NCBI RefSeq assembly: GCF_013426205.1
Contig: NC_089426.1
Coordinates: forward strand, 806,001 to 870,000
Length of the DNA: 64,000 bases
Direction of reading: 5' to 3'
From: Metarhizium brunneum
Taxonomy: Eukaryota; Ascomycota; Sordariomycetes; Hypocreales; Clavicipitaceae
A program made the position numbers and the translations under genes. Below are positions 45,498 to 56,451 of this stretch, one piece after another. Position 1 is the first letter of the stretch, and each line of letters starts with the position of its first letter. The notes beneath the pieces are model-generated. The model saw only the letters and a program-made list of their open reading frames with translations, made no database searches and was not told the origin of the DNA.

Positions 45498-46604
45498 CTA
45501 CTTGGCAACATGGTCATTGAAGGAATCTAAATGCGTAAGCTCGCTGATACTGGCCAAGTTGCTCCAGTCAGGCTGCTCAGACTGCTGGCCCGGATGACCG
45601 AAACCAGACGAGCCTAGGCTATTGAAGTCAGGCCCCAGATTTGCGAAAGATGCCACATCTTCAAGCAAAGCATTAAAGGTACGCGGCGAGAGAGGGGGGT
45701 CAGGAGTGCCCTTTGGCTTCTCAAAGTTCGAATATTGATGGCGATATAGAGTTCCTTGCCACCCCTGAACCTCTCTCCATTGGTTGATTCTAACCACATC
45801 TCGCTCGCGTACAATGTTGCGGCTCTGGTCGGGGGCCATGGCTAGCATGCAGAGCCACCACAGAGCAAGATCCGTCGTGAGCGTATGGATGCCGTGCTTC
45901 GTCCATGGGACGGGCATGATTTCCGCCTTGAACGAGCAACCGTCCGCTATGCTGAAGCAGCATGCAACTAGCTCGTCTTCTGTCTGAATGTATCCATATC
46001 GGGTCCCGGCATTCTGGCAAATATTTGCCAGCTGTCGTATTGGCCAGCTGAGCTGCTGGCTGGGCCTCTGGAGCTGCGTCAGGAGTTTCGTACAGCTCCA
46101 TTTCTTGCTTGTTCTCCCAAAGCCAACAACGAGAACGGGCTGGAAGGGGTCGTCGATGCCGATGACGTGGTCAACAAGGATGGGCGTCGACACAGTAGGT
46201 AGCCTCGCAATAAATGAGTCATCGGGCGTCGAATAACTGAATGTGAGGTTGCTGGATTGGCATAATTCAAGTTGTCTTTTGGCATAACGGGCAGTCTGCT
46301 GCAACATCTCGTCATTCCAGCCGATCAGGTGTCCGATGTCTTTGTCTCTTTCGGTCACAAGCCCTTCAAGCTCCTTGGGCTGGGGCGTGGCTAGGCCGAG
46401 TTGGGATACGTCGGTGTCGAGGACGTGACCGTAGGCTTCGTTGAGACTTTCCAAAGTGAATTCATGCCAGACGGTGATGCCCTTTACTCTTGGCCATTCG
46501 CCGGTCGTGTTTTTAGTGAGCCGTGTTTCTCGACGTATGGTTGGCTTCTCCTGACAGAGAAGATGGCGCAACGTCATATTGGCATGCTGGCTTGCCATGT
46601 TCAC
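45498..46604 (-). CDS. Uncharacterised protein, 368 aa
   Basis: Single exon, minus strand, family not recognised. The frame is long and has plausible globular composition: LRHLLCQEKPTIRRETRL near the start, an acidic-aromatic middle, and a central PILVDHVIGIDDPFQPVLVVGFGRTSKKW that might be a nuclease- or kinase-like core strand pair, though no catalytic motif is clear. The C-terminus (about 310-368) is Ser/Gly/Pro-rich. There is no signal peptide or transmembrane segment. It is convergent with the FTA2-like gene. Many such single-exon proteins in filamentous fungi are lineage-specific; that could apply here. ATG 46604 is the first; others at 46598 and 46577 are possible. Confidence 0.65.
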   Translation of the reverse strand: MNMASQHANMTLRHLLCQEKPTIRRETRLTKNTTGEWPRVKGITVWHEFTLESLNEAYGHVLDTDVSQLGLATPQPKELEGLVTERDKDIGHLIGWNDEMLQQTARYAKRQLELCQSSNLTFSYSTPDDSFIARLPTVSTPILVDHVIGIDDPFQPVLVVGFGRTSKKWSCTKLLTQLQRPSQQLSWPIRQLANICQNAGTRYGYIQTEDELVACCFSIADGCSFKAEIMPVPWTKHGIHTLTTDLALWWLCMLAMAPDQSRNIVRERDVVRINQWREVQGWQGTLYRHQYSNFEKPKGTPDPPLSPRTFNALLEDVASFANLGPDFNSLGSSGFGHPGQQSEQPDWSNLASISELTHLDSFNDHVAK

Positions 46605-46944
46605 TGCTTGAGACGGTCAGTGGAGGCAATGAAATGGTTCATATCGTCATGTAGAGAAGGGAGAAGAAGGGTCTGCCTCTGACACGGGTGGGAAACGTGG
46701 TTTTAACGAGGCATGATGATTCTGCAACCCCGCCTCTGAGGTAGGCTATTATTGGCGGAGGTACAACTTGAGCTGTGTGATTGTGTTACCGTGGATTTGT
46801 TTTTAAGCGCCGGAATTGCATTTCCTGTGATTGGTTTTGTGCCCAATGCGGCTGCAATCATGACTTGGGCAGCAGGGACGTGCTCCGTCTGTTGGACGCG
46901 TACAGTGGTCGAGTGAGAGGCAAAACGTTGCATAACAAACATCA

Positions 46945-47022
46945 AGTATCAGGTACCTGAATATATTATAGTATGTTGGTGAATACTAACTACTTGGTGG
47001 GCAAATCTATTCTGCTGCGGAC
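46945..47022 (-). repeat. Dispersed element, copy E (reverse orientation)
   Basis: On the minus strand: GCAGAATAGATTTGCCCACC, then AGTAGTTAGTATTC, ATACTATAATATA and CAGGTACCTG. This is a shortened copy lacking the TGCCTCCCAC end. Confidence 0.55.
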
Positions 47023-48100
47023 TGCATCTGTCATGTTCCGCAGAAGGCCGGGCTGCCGGGAAGTCTCAAGTTCAAATTTTCGAATTGACATTTGAAGCTA
47101 CTAGGAAGGCCAACCTGCCACACGCAAAGAGAGGTAACACCTGCGACTGCCGGAAATGAAGGCCCTGGGTTCTTCCAGATGTCCCTGCTACTTTGGGTAG
47201 TCTACTGCAGCCCTCAAGGCCAAAAAGGCACACTCCAGAATCCGGATGTGACTCGGATGCCAACGAACAAAAAGGCCATGGCTTATCTACAAACCTGAGA
47301 GCCATGACTGTAAAAGGATACAAAGGCGTTTTGTGCTCTCACAGATGTGCGAAACGCAGCAAATACCGAGACGAAGCCTTCTTTGTTTCTTGACAGAGTG
47401 GTGAAGCTTTGTCACACGGCTAGGCCGCGACAGAGGGCCAACACGTTACACAGAGCATCACGCGATCAGCCCGGAAGCCCGGGGCCTTGCACCCGCACCG
47501 ACTTGCATAAATAAAGCTTCCCAAGACCAAATCCCTGAGAGAAACCAAGGGCTTCTGACAGTTCAAAGCAGATTATGAGCATGAATGAGATTTTTGTTCC
47601 AAGCCTTGCCATCTCAGCCCCTGTCATAACAGCCATAAGCCCGATGCCAGACATCAAAAATCTCAAGGATATCATTGGTTCAGAAGGCCTCAACTTGTTG
47701 CAATTGGTTAGAAACCGATGTCGGCACGTTTGCATGTTTCTGATTCATACCCTGGTCCACAGCCTTGCTTGCGGCAGTGACAAGGGCATGTAGTCCGCTG
47801 GCCGGAGATTTATTAGGAAGTACCAGGGATTTTTCAGCTCCAGGGGTGCAATTGTCAAGCCCAATAACTGTTGTGACAGTCTAGCTTAATGAAAACAATC
47901 CCGTATGCAGAGTACAGCTGGCCAAGTCTTCGAAATACCAGCCGTTATCAAGAGAGGTCTGAGCTGTTGGGCGTGACCAAACCACGTGGCTGGAAGAAGA
48001 AGTAGTTGCCCTTTGAAATTTGTTTCTGACAGACGACTGAGTTGATACCCGTCGAGCCCATGCAGTAAGAACCGTTTTCCGCAAGTGCTACGACACTATG

Positions 48101-48210
48101 GAGGTGGCAGGATATGCTTATCCATCGGCAAGTACACACTGATATACTATATATGGAGCGCGATAGCCAAGTAACAGATGTGGTTGAACGCCTTTTTGCC
48201 TCCTACTATA
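48101..48210 (+). repeat. Dispersed element, copy C
   Basis: GGTGGCAGGATATGCTTATCCATC, shortened here to GGTGGCAGGATATGC and TTATCC, then AAGTACACACTGATATACTA, GAGCGCGATAGCCAAGTA, and TTTTGCCTCCTACTA. Same block order as A, B and D, more diverged. Confidence 0.5.
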
Positions 48211-49870
48211 CGTGTCAGTAAAGCCATTTCCTTCCAGATCACTCTTTAATTGCCTGTTGCGCGATTGATCCAAAAAAGGGACAAGGTTAGGAGCTTGACA
48301 GCACTGGCGGCTATGACTCGGTTGCCTTGAGTAATCCTAATGTACAAGCTCGTCTTACAGCAACCACAATAGACTGACTCCTAATACTCGTAATAGTATT
48401 CGCAACCCGACAGAGTCCACCTCACACAATTCCCGCACCTAGCGTCAACAACTACAGGTATCTCGCCATGACCGTTCGCCCAACGAAATCCCGTCAACAT
48501 TTTACCCTTGTACAGATACACCGCCGGTCATTGCTAACAGGATACATGTATCTGTTTTTGTAAAAATGAAAGACCTTCTGCTCTACTTGCAACTAGCCTT
48601 GCCAACACCGTCGCGCAGACCCATTCCCAGTCCACGGCATGCTCACGCCTCCCCCGACTCTTCCGAAAGCCTCCCATCACTCACATCCGCATGTTCCTGG
48701 GACAAGTTGCCGATAGCTATGCGCACAGGTTTGTGATAAAGCTACCGACAGGTGCTGACTTAACCAACACGATGCTGGGGTGATGGGAAGACGGTCGCCA
48801 CGTGTGAGCCACGGGGAGGCCAAGTGTGACGCCCCCAACCATCCGAGTCACTTCAAGATCCAAGTCTAGAAAAAGGGAATTGCAACGGGCTGACCAGATG
48901 AAGTGCTTGTGCAGTGAAAAACGGGCGGAGCCTGCAATATGAGCGGCCAGACGGGAAGAGTCGTGTGCAGTCAACGGGGAGCTGCTGGCTTTTCTGAAAA
49001 CCCCGACGAGGCAGCATGAAGACAAGAGTGTGCTGTGGGGAGAAACGTCTTGATATGCAGTTACATACAGAGGCGGTAGGATTTGCGCACCTGGTGGCGC
49101 AAGGTGACGTTGGGTTGCGTAAATACATATTGCCTGCGACTACAAGTACGGAGCAGCTAGCTCAAGCCGAGACGAACGCAACAGATAACATCGTCGGTAT
49201 TAGCTGAATATAGTCCTTGTTTTAGTTCCATGGCATTCACTTTGTGTTGCACTCACATGTCCAAGAGATGGCCGATTTGGCACTGCGGAATAGACCGCCC
49301 GTCCGGGCGACTCCTCGTCGGCCTCGGCATCCTTGGGCCGCTCTAGCCTCCCGAGCATGCGCATTCAAATACTACAAAAGACGATTCTTGCCCGTCACCA
49401 ACACTCTCCCCCGCTCGCATCGCCACGTGCAGCCCCGATAACACGAAATGCAGATGAGAAGGCATCGCCGCATGGTGCGACAGGCGAGCGGTGGGCAGAG
49501 GTTCCGGTAAGGTTCCGGCAAGGTTCCGGGCTGAATTCCGTGCATGAACGTCATGCGGCGCCTTGCGCCCGCCCCCGCATGCCCGACTAGGTCTTCCGGA
49601 GGAGAGATGCAGCCACGCCGTTACATCCCGCTTTGTGCATTATTGCCAAGCCAGGCCTGCGTGTGGCCTTGTCGGCTTATCCCACTGTGCCTGTATGTCT
49701 GGGGCCAGGCCCGTCGTGTCACATTGAGCGTCTAGCTGAATACAATGGTCAGTCTGGTCCCTCTGGGTCGTGGGTCGTGGTTATAATACTCCCCCGCAAC
49801 CCACCAGACTCTTGTTCAAACCAAGTCGACGCACACACACAAACGTACTTGCGCACGCCTAACCCACAGA

Positions 49871-50417
49871 ATGTCTCACCTCCAGTACTACGCCTACGAG
49901 AAGTTTGGAGTCCGCCAGCGGGAGGTGGTGGGCTACAGCCAGGCTGTGCGCGTTGGGGATCGGATCGAGGTCGCGGGACAAGGTATGTACCGACTCTCTC
50001 TCTCTCTCTGTGTCTTTTCTTTTCTTTTTTTTCTTTTTTTTTTTTTAAATATGGCAATTGCAAACCCATCTTTCTAATGCGGTTTCCTGCCCAGGTGGCT
50101 GGGATCCCGACACCGGGGTTTTCGAAAAGGAAATCAACGCCCAGATTGATCTGGCCTTTAGCAACGTCGACCTAGCCCTGAAGGACGCCGGGGGCAAGGG
50201 CTGGGAGCAAGTGTTTCGAATTAATTCCTACCACCTCCCTCTCAACCGGGAGGCCGAAGAGGCCATGGTGCGCAACCTGAAGAAGTGGATGCCCAATCAC
50301 CAGCCCCTGTGGACGTGTATTGGCGTGGCCCGACTGGCCGAGGACGACATGAGGGTGGAAATTGAGGTCTCGGCTCACGATCCCGAGGGAGCTGCCACGG
50401 CCAAGACTAGCAAGTAA
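49871..50417 (+). CDS. RidA/YjgF family protein, 144 aa
   Basis: Exons 49871-49982 and 50095-50417; the 112-base intron (GTATGT...CCCAG) holds a CT-repeat and long T-runs. The product has the RidA layout: SQAVRVGDRIEVAGQGGWDPDTG, then QIDLAFSNVDLALKDAGGKGWEQVFRINSYH, and ends PLWTCIGVARLAEDDMRVEIEVSAHD. RidA enzymes hydrolyse reactive enamine/imine intermediates from PLP enzymes such as serine/threonine dehydratase, releasing ammonia. The typical catalytic Arg lies in the strand that reads GVARLAEDDMRVEIE here, with the acidic substitutions of the chorismatase-like subgroup, so deaminase activity is not assured. Cytosolic. Convergent with Sed5. Confidence 0.9.
49994..50009 (+). repeat. CT dinucleotide repeat in the RidA intron
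   Basis: Eight CT units followed by a T/CT-rich tract to about 50046, forming an extended polypyrimidine region inside the intron. Confidence 0.7.
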
Positions 50418-50698
50418 GCGTTAGCGTGAGACAACAACGATTTTCTGTCATCAGCGGCCATTTCCCGTATACATGTGCTAGTCGAGTGCGCAGCCTGGCT
50501 GCGGTTTGGTATTAATGCATCCTATCTAACCCACTACTCTTGACGCCTTGGAAACAAGAAAACAGTAAAAAACTCCTCAGACATGTAGGCATACAAAAGA
50601 GACTGGGCTGGCGTCTTTCGTCCACAGTGGTATCCATACAAAGTATTGCGCGGCAACACATCATCCGTCCCCCCCCTTCTCTGAAGCACTGGGCTCGC

Positions 50699-51774
50699 CT
50701 AGCCGGAAACCAACACCCAGAGACTGCATTCATGTTAATACAAACTGTGTCAATCAAACGTCAATGTGAGCGGGCCACTTACAGGAAGAAAATCATCAAC
50801 ACGCCAAACATCTTGGCTATTAACCACCGGTTGCTCGATACTCGAGACCAGTACTTCAAAAGCTCCCTCTGAGCGCCCTCGACATTGTCCACGACGTCGT
50901 CTGTGTTGGCGTCGATTCGCTCAATCATCTCGCTCTGTTCTGAGACCATGGTTGCCAACTGTCCAAAGATACTGCCCAGTTCGTTAATCGTTGACTCGAT
51001 GGCCTCGATGGCCTCTCCTCTTTGTTGAATGTAAACGTTTGTAGGCTGGGCTTCTTCCATCATCAACAGTTGCTGGTCGCCGATCGGGTTGAGCGAGAGC
51101 GTGTCGGATGCGGGGGCCGGTGAGGATCGATTGGGCGTGCCGTATAGGGGTGAGGCCGACTTCTGAATGGATGGCTGTGCATGCTGCGACACGGATGAGA
51201 TGAAGTTTTCGGTTCGCGACCTTGACGCTTGAATGTTCTTGGTCCGCTCCTCCAACACGTCCTTGAAATTGGCCGAGACGTCGGTGAGCTTGCCTTGCAA
51301 CAAGTACACGACGTTCTTGTTGTGCTCGCCTTCTTGGTCAGCTTTGGGATGTTGCTGCTTTGAAAGACTTTGCAGGCCTCCGATCTGCTGATTGAGGGCA
51401 GAAAGATCTTGCTTGATGACAAAAGTAAGTTCGTTGATTTCAACGGGTCGGTCGTCGAACATGGTCCGTCGCTTGGCCACTAAGTAGAATGTCAGCAGTG
51501 TCACAGCTCGTTGGACGCCGATTCAGGTGAGCCCACGTTGTGCTAGCTTCTCGAGCTTCCCCATAGTCGCAGAGATGCCTCGGCCAATTTCGGCAGCCTT
51601 CCTCGCAAAATCTGATCTCTTCGGTTGTGCGGATCCATCTGCGGCGGCTTTCTGAGCATCAGTCAGAAGCGACCGCCGCTGCGATCCGACTTTGTTCGCA
51701 TTCTGGCGTTTCTGAGCTTGTGCCAGAACCGACTTGAACTCGGAGGTTCGATCCTGAATGGACGCGACAGCCAT
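50699..51774 (-). CDS. sed5: Syntaxin-5-type Golgi Qa-SNARE Sed5, 319 aa
   Basis: Minus-strand exons 51774-51537, 51479-50783 and 50723-50699. VASIQDRTSEFKSVLAQAQKR is the conserved Sed5 N-terminal peptide bound by Sly1. RRTMFDDRPVEINELTFVIKQDL follows exon 1, and an Habc-type coiled region is included. The SNARE helix is VYIQQRGEAIEAIESTINELGSIFGQLATMVSEQSEMIERIDANTDDV, near residues 222-280 (shown only as its key segments AIESTINELGSIF and QSEMIERID). The C-terminal anchor is WLIAKMFGVLMIFFLLWVLVSG. It mediates ER-Golgi and intra-Golgi fusion. The last exon is only 25 bases; without it the anchor loses its last eight residues. An ATG three codons upstream (51783) is an alternative start. 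Confidence 0.95.
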
Positions 51775-53413
51775 CTTGGCCACGTTCTATGGTGGGCAAA
51801 AATCGCGGGAGGACTGCGACCAGCGCGGCTTCGCGACCGAGATGATGCCCGATACCGAGGGGAATGAAGCACAGCAGTCGAGGAACTGTAAGTACGTTCG
51901 TAACTAGCTGGTCCGGATTCTTCAAGGTCGATCGGAAACGTCTTTTGTTCGTTTCCGTCGCGATTAAATTCCTTAGGAGTGGGTTCGAGCGGCGTGGTAG
52001 GAGGTAAGCAACCGGGGTTGAAACAAGTCGAGAGAATTAAAACAATAGACTAGGTGCGCAGGAGACAACATGCAATTCTACCAAGCTGCGGGGTGTCCAG
52101 AGAATCTGAGGAAGAGAAACGGTGTCGATGCGCATCGGAGTTTGGGGTTCGGCAACAGGCGAAGTGGCATCTCCTGTCGGGTTGAACGAATTACGACACA
52201 CGTGGTTGAATTTGGCTTGGCCGTCCAGGCCCGGTTTGGTTGGCTGGCTTAAGCAGGCTGCAGGCGGAAAGGGGCTGGTGCTGTCATTCTTGTTAAAGCC
52301 TTTGAGGCTTGAGCAGCAGACGGCGCCACACAGACTGTGGCACTGTAGCTTCGCCACGCTCGAACTTCGCCACATGGAGGTGCAACCAGAAATAGATGGT
52401 AGTTAGGCAAACATCGCTGCTGTTAGCACTCGGTGAATAAACGGTGAAAAAAAGGGGGGATCGCCAAACGTCGCTTTGCATCCAAAATTAATGGAGTACA
52501 GGAACAAGTCCCTTGTCCGCCATCACATGTACATTGTACAGCTTGTGGCGGAATGAATGTATTTACCCACCCAGAAGTATGCTAATACTATAATGTTATA
52601 ATAAAAAGCGTAATAGCCAGGTACCTGACCAGGTCAAATAATTTGTGCCTCCCACACGTTGCTACGCCAATCCTTACCATGTTGCATTCCAGACCAAACA
52701 ATCAGTTCAATGTTCGTGCCGTCTTACGAGAATCAATGGGCCTCGGCCGGACATTGGTTTGCTGAATGGCTGAACCCAACTGCCCCGGCTGCTTCAGGTG
52801 CCAGAGTCCGTCGACGGGCCCCACCCAGAAATGAGCCAAAAATACTGCGACATCAGCTGGCGAGGCGCCCTTGCCATCATGTGTGGGCCAATATGCTTCA
52901 GCCATTGAACGTAATATCCCCACATCTAATATCCTTCGTTCCGCAAAATGTACTCTTTGCTGAAGATTCCAGCCGGGAATACTTTCTTCATCGAACCCAC
53001 TGTTAGTAATGGCTTTTGCGCCCCTGGTCTGCTTCCCACGAGCTCCCATCTCAACGTAATCTCCAGAAACTGGCCACGCCTACTCCGTACTTCATGCTCT
53101 TTCATCACCAACCGTAGCTTGCTTTTTGTCGGGGTTCGGATCGTTTATTCTCTTTTCGCATTGCTTTCTTGTATCAGCACTAATTCTCCGACAGCCGTCA
53201 TTCCCTGTACACCGCCGGAAAGCGCACTCATCGCTCGCTGGTCAGGCTACAGAGCTGGGCTAGGATTTACGACGTCACGACCGCGATTTGGCCTCACTGC
53301 AATCGGATATTTTAGAATGCGTGGTCGAGAAGCTTGACTATTCATAGTTCGCACCCAGTGAACCATAGTGTGCGGGTCGTTCAACTAGGCGGCTCGGGCG
53401 CGGCCAAGCTTCA
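51775..53413. other. Intergenic, divergent promoters, one repeat copy
   Basis: Upstream of Sed5 (minus) and the giant gene (plus). Dispersed-element copy D lies at 52538-52655; TACTCCGTA at 53081-53089. Open frames at 52659-53111 are overlapping and unrecognised. Confidence 0.45.
52538..52655 (+). repeat. Dispersed element, copy D
   Basis: ACAGCTTGTGGCGGAATGAATG, shortened to GCTTGTGGCGGAATG, then TATTTACCCACCCAGAAGTA, CTAATACTATAATG, AAAGCGTAATAGCCAGGTAC, CTGACCAGGTCAAAT and GTGCCTCCCAC. Best match to copy B. Confidence 0.65.
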
Positions 53414-56037
53414 ATGTACGTGGCGCCTTCGCGCCGTCGCGCCCTCTTCGTTTCCGTCTCGTCCACTTTGAATCATAACTGACATTTGCCGCCTCGTCAT
53501 TTAGGTCCCCTCAAACGCCAACTGGTAGCAGTGCCTACCAGGTAAATGTGAACCGAACCAAGACGAAAAAATGGGTCGAGGCCAAGGTACAAAGCTACGA
53601 TGGCGACGATTGGGGCGCTGACGAATATGACGATGAAGAATCTGAGGAAGATGTCCCGCAGCCCTGGCCCAAAACATCCGCACGCGCTGCTGGGACGAGG
53701 GAAGCAACACTTCCATCGCTGCAGACGCAGCAATCTTCTGAAAATTGGACGTCCACATCACAACCAAAATCGACAACTTTGACCTCGCCTGTCGTATCCG
53801 GGCCCTCAGACTCTGGCTTTCCTCACACCAAGGCCGAAGTAATGGTGCCCCCACGTGTTGTCAGCACTGTACATGATGTTAGAAACCGTGTCAACCACTC
53901 GGAGAAGACAAATGATGATCAGGCGCCTGACTTGGTAGGTTCCGAGCAGGTCAATCCGCCGTCTTTTGTTCCATCTTCAGACATCTACGGTCGCCTTGGG
54001 GAAGCAAATGAAAAGGAGCGAAGGTCACCCAGCTCGGCTGATGCTCGACCTGACTCCATTGGCAGAGACGAGACTTTTCATCTTGGAAACAGGACTGAGA
54101 TGTCTGGTCGGAACGCTGATTATGACGGTCGCCGGGCTGCTCTCAGCCCAAAGTTGCCTGATTTGGCCAGATTGTCGGCCTTTGGCACGGATTTCTTCTC
54201 CGCCGGCAGTGTTGATTCATCCAAAGATGAGCCGGCTTCTACACATGACACTGAGTCTGGTTCTCTCTCAAATCCCTCAACTACCAAGGCAGAAGTAGTC
54301 CAGCAGGCGTCTCAACCAGCGGTGGAAGTTCGGGCCAAGGAGAAGACGGCTATTGTTGAAACTCCTACACAAGAATATGAGGACAAGAAGACGGCCAACG
54401 GCGAACTACATCAAGTTGAATCGCTCCCAACCATTGCCTCACCTGTATACGCAAATACAGATGATTCAGAAGCGGCTGAAATCAAAACGCCTGCGTCGCC
54501 TACAGCAAATGCTGCTCCCCGTAAGCTTTCCAAGGACAGCATCCCTGTATTGCATCCGAGCTCGGATATGGATATAATTGCTCCACTGCGGACTCCAAGT
54601 CCACGCGGTCCAGCGCTGCCAGCCCCAGAAACCCCGGAGACTCCCCCGGATGCTGCCGGCGCTCCTTTAGCAGCAGCCATCAAGCCAACAGACCATGGCT
54701 CCGAGGTAAACTTCGAACCCAACCACATCCAGCGCGAGACCACTTTCAGCACGGCGGCCTCCTCCCCTATCAAGGATAACGATGTGCTGAGTGATGAGAT
54801 TTTAAAGTCTTTGAACCCCGTCGGCGGCTCTGCCCAGGAATTCAACCGAGCTCCTAGCCATAGCTCTCAATCGTCGAGCATTCCAGCCGGTAGGGACAGC
54901 AGCTACACCCTTCGGGACTACCGCAGCTATTGGGCGGCCACCGAAGACAAGGCCAAATCTCTTGAGTCTTCTGCGTCTTTCCCCACAATCCCCGAACTTC
55001 CTGATGCCCAGAATGAGCCCGCTAGCCGATCTACCGCCAGTTCTGCGGACAAAGCAAGCGAGTCAGTAGTGTCACCTCAGTCTCCGGAACTCCGCCGTCG
55101 ATTCTCTTGGGAAGCAGAGAACACAAGCCTAGCACCCACGCAACAAAGCCCCACCGATTCGCAATTGTCTGCGACTCAAACACGCGGGATAGTCGTTGAG
55201 CAGTCGGCAGGTGATGTGAAACCTGAGGTAGACAACAAGCAATTTAAGCACAGACCGTCCGATGCCGCCCACGTTTCACCTCAAGTATCTAGCGGCAGTA
55301 GCGGCCATTCACCTCTTGGCCAACAGGCCGCTGTTGATGAATCTTGTCCTCTTTCTCCAGTCAGCGATAACGCCGCCGCTGGAGCTCATGCTAATAACGG
55401 GCTTTCGCAGGCATTTGAGAAACCTGCCTCAAGTCTTGTGTCGGCTGTAACGACAGCTGACGACCAGCCTGTTCTTGCCCTCCAGACATCTCCTTCAGCC
55501 ACGCCGCCTCCAGTTTCTCCGGTGTCACAACAGGCACAGCCACAAACCATGAGTTTCCGAGAAATCATGAGCCTGAACAGCTCCATCGAACGCATTGCCA
55601 AGTACAACGAAACACGAGAGATATTTTCATCAACCGATTCTGGGCTCGCAACTTGGCTCATTTACCTCAAATCTCAGCATCCGGACATCTCATCCTCTGG
55701 CCCCTTGTTTGGTGCCCAGGGCCCTCGGCAAGTCTCCCAAGGAGCAAGTGCGGCGAATCCCGTGGCAGGAACACAACCCAACCCAGCCCAACAACCATAT
55801 TACCAACAATATCTCAATGCCAGCTCACCGACCGCCTCTGGCTCTCCCCCTAACAGGTCTCGCCTAGGCGGGCTGCCCATACCGTCGCAAGTATCTGGCA
55901 GCACGTTTGGCCATTCTAGCAACCAGATCGGAACCAAAAGCAAAGAATTCATGCATTCGGCAGGAAAGATGGGCAAAGGGTTGCTTAGCAAGGGGCGGAG
56001 CAAATTGCGTGGGACTGGGGACAAGGTATTTCACTAA
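53414..56037 (+). CDS. N-terminal exons of giant low-complexity protein (844-aa short form)
   Basis: Exons 53414-53415 and 53505-56025, with 56026-56037 as the tail of the unspliced form. The start codon appears split: AT at 53414-53415, then an 89-base intron (GTACGT donor, AACTGAC branch, TTTAG acceptor), then G at 53505, giving MSPQTPTGSSAYQVNVNRTK. The frame in exon 2 has no ATG before the conserved-looking KKWVEAKVQSYDGDDWG block. The body is disordered and Ser/Pro/Thr-rich. Its one apparently structured block is MSFREIMSLNSS...IAKYNETREIF...SGLATWLIYL, near residues 670-730. A donor GTATTT follows GTGDK; if used, translation continues in the 5.2-kb exon at 56452, and if not, it stops at VFH. 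Function unknown; the acidic KKW start motif suggests a trafficking or polarity scaffold only weakly. Confidence 0.75.
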
Positions 56038-56300
56038 TTGCATTTTCCCCTTCTTTTCTCGACCAACGGTGTTTACACGGGCGGCACTTTCATTCGTTAC
56101 ATTGCACTTGATTCTCAATTTTATTATTATGTGGACGGGGCAGTAGATTGGGTTCTGGGCTTTCTGGTAATCTAATCTGTACTGCGAAGCGGGCAAATTG
56201 TTATGAGTCGGTCTGATATTATTGCCGACGTTTTGAATGAAGAGATGGATTGCATGAGATAGGAATGACACGCCGCACGTTTCCCCTTGACTTGCTCTCT

Positions 56301-56320
56301 TATTTATTTATTTATTTATC
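56301..56320 (+). repeat. TATT tetranucleotide repeat
   Basis: About 4.5 TATT units followed by T-rich sequence to 56346, in the 426-base spacer between the two blocks of the giant gene. Confidence 0.7.
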
Positions 56321-56451
56321 TATTTTTTATTTTTTTTATTTTTTTACTCTGTTACTCTTAATTTCCCAAGCTCAGAGCATATATTAGTCACTTCACAAAT
56401 TTATAATGCCATTTCAAAGACCAGTCGTTAATGTTTCTTCTTGCTGATTAG

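Larger units (their letters stand above)
46605..49870. other. Long intergenic region (3.3 kb) with two repeat copies
   Basis: Contains dispersed-element copies E (minus, 46945-47022) and C (plus, 48101-48210). Open frames are short, overlapping and unrecognised. This is probably transposon-derived or heterochromatic spacer followed by the RidA promoter. Confidence 0.45.

Noticed and set aside
52659..53111. Frames of 115 aa on each strand near the giant gene
   Set aside because: Mutually antisense with no recognisable content; lies in the Sed5/giant-gene promoter region.
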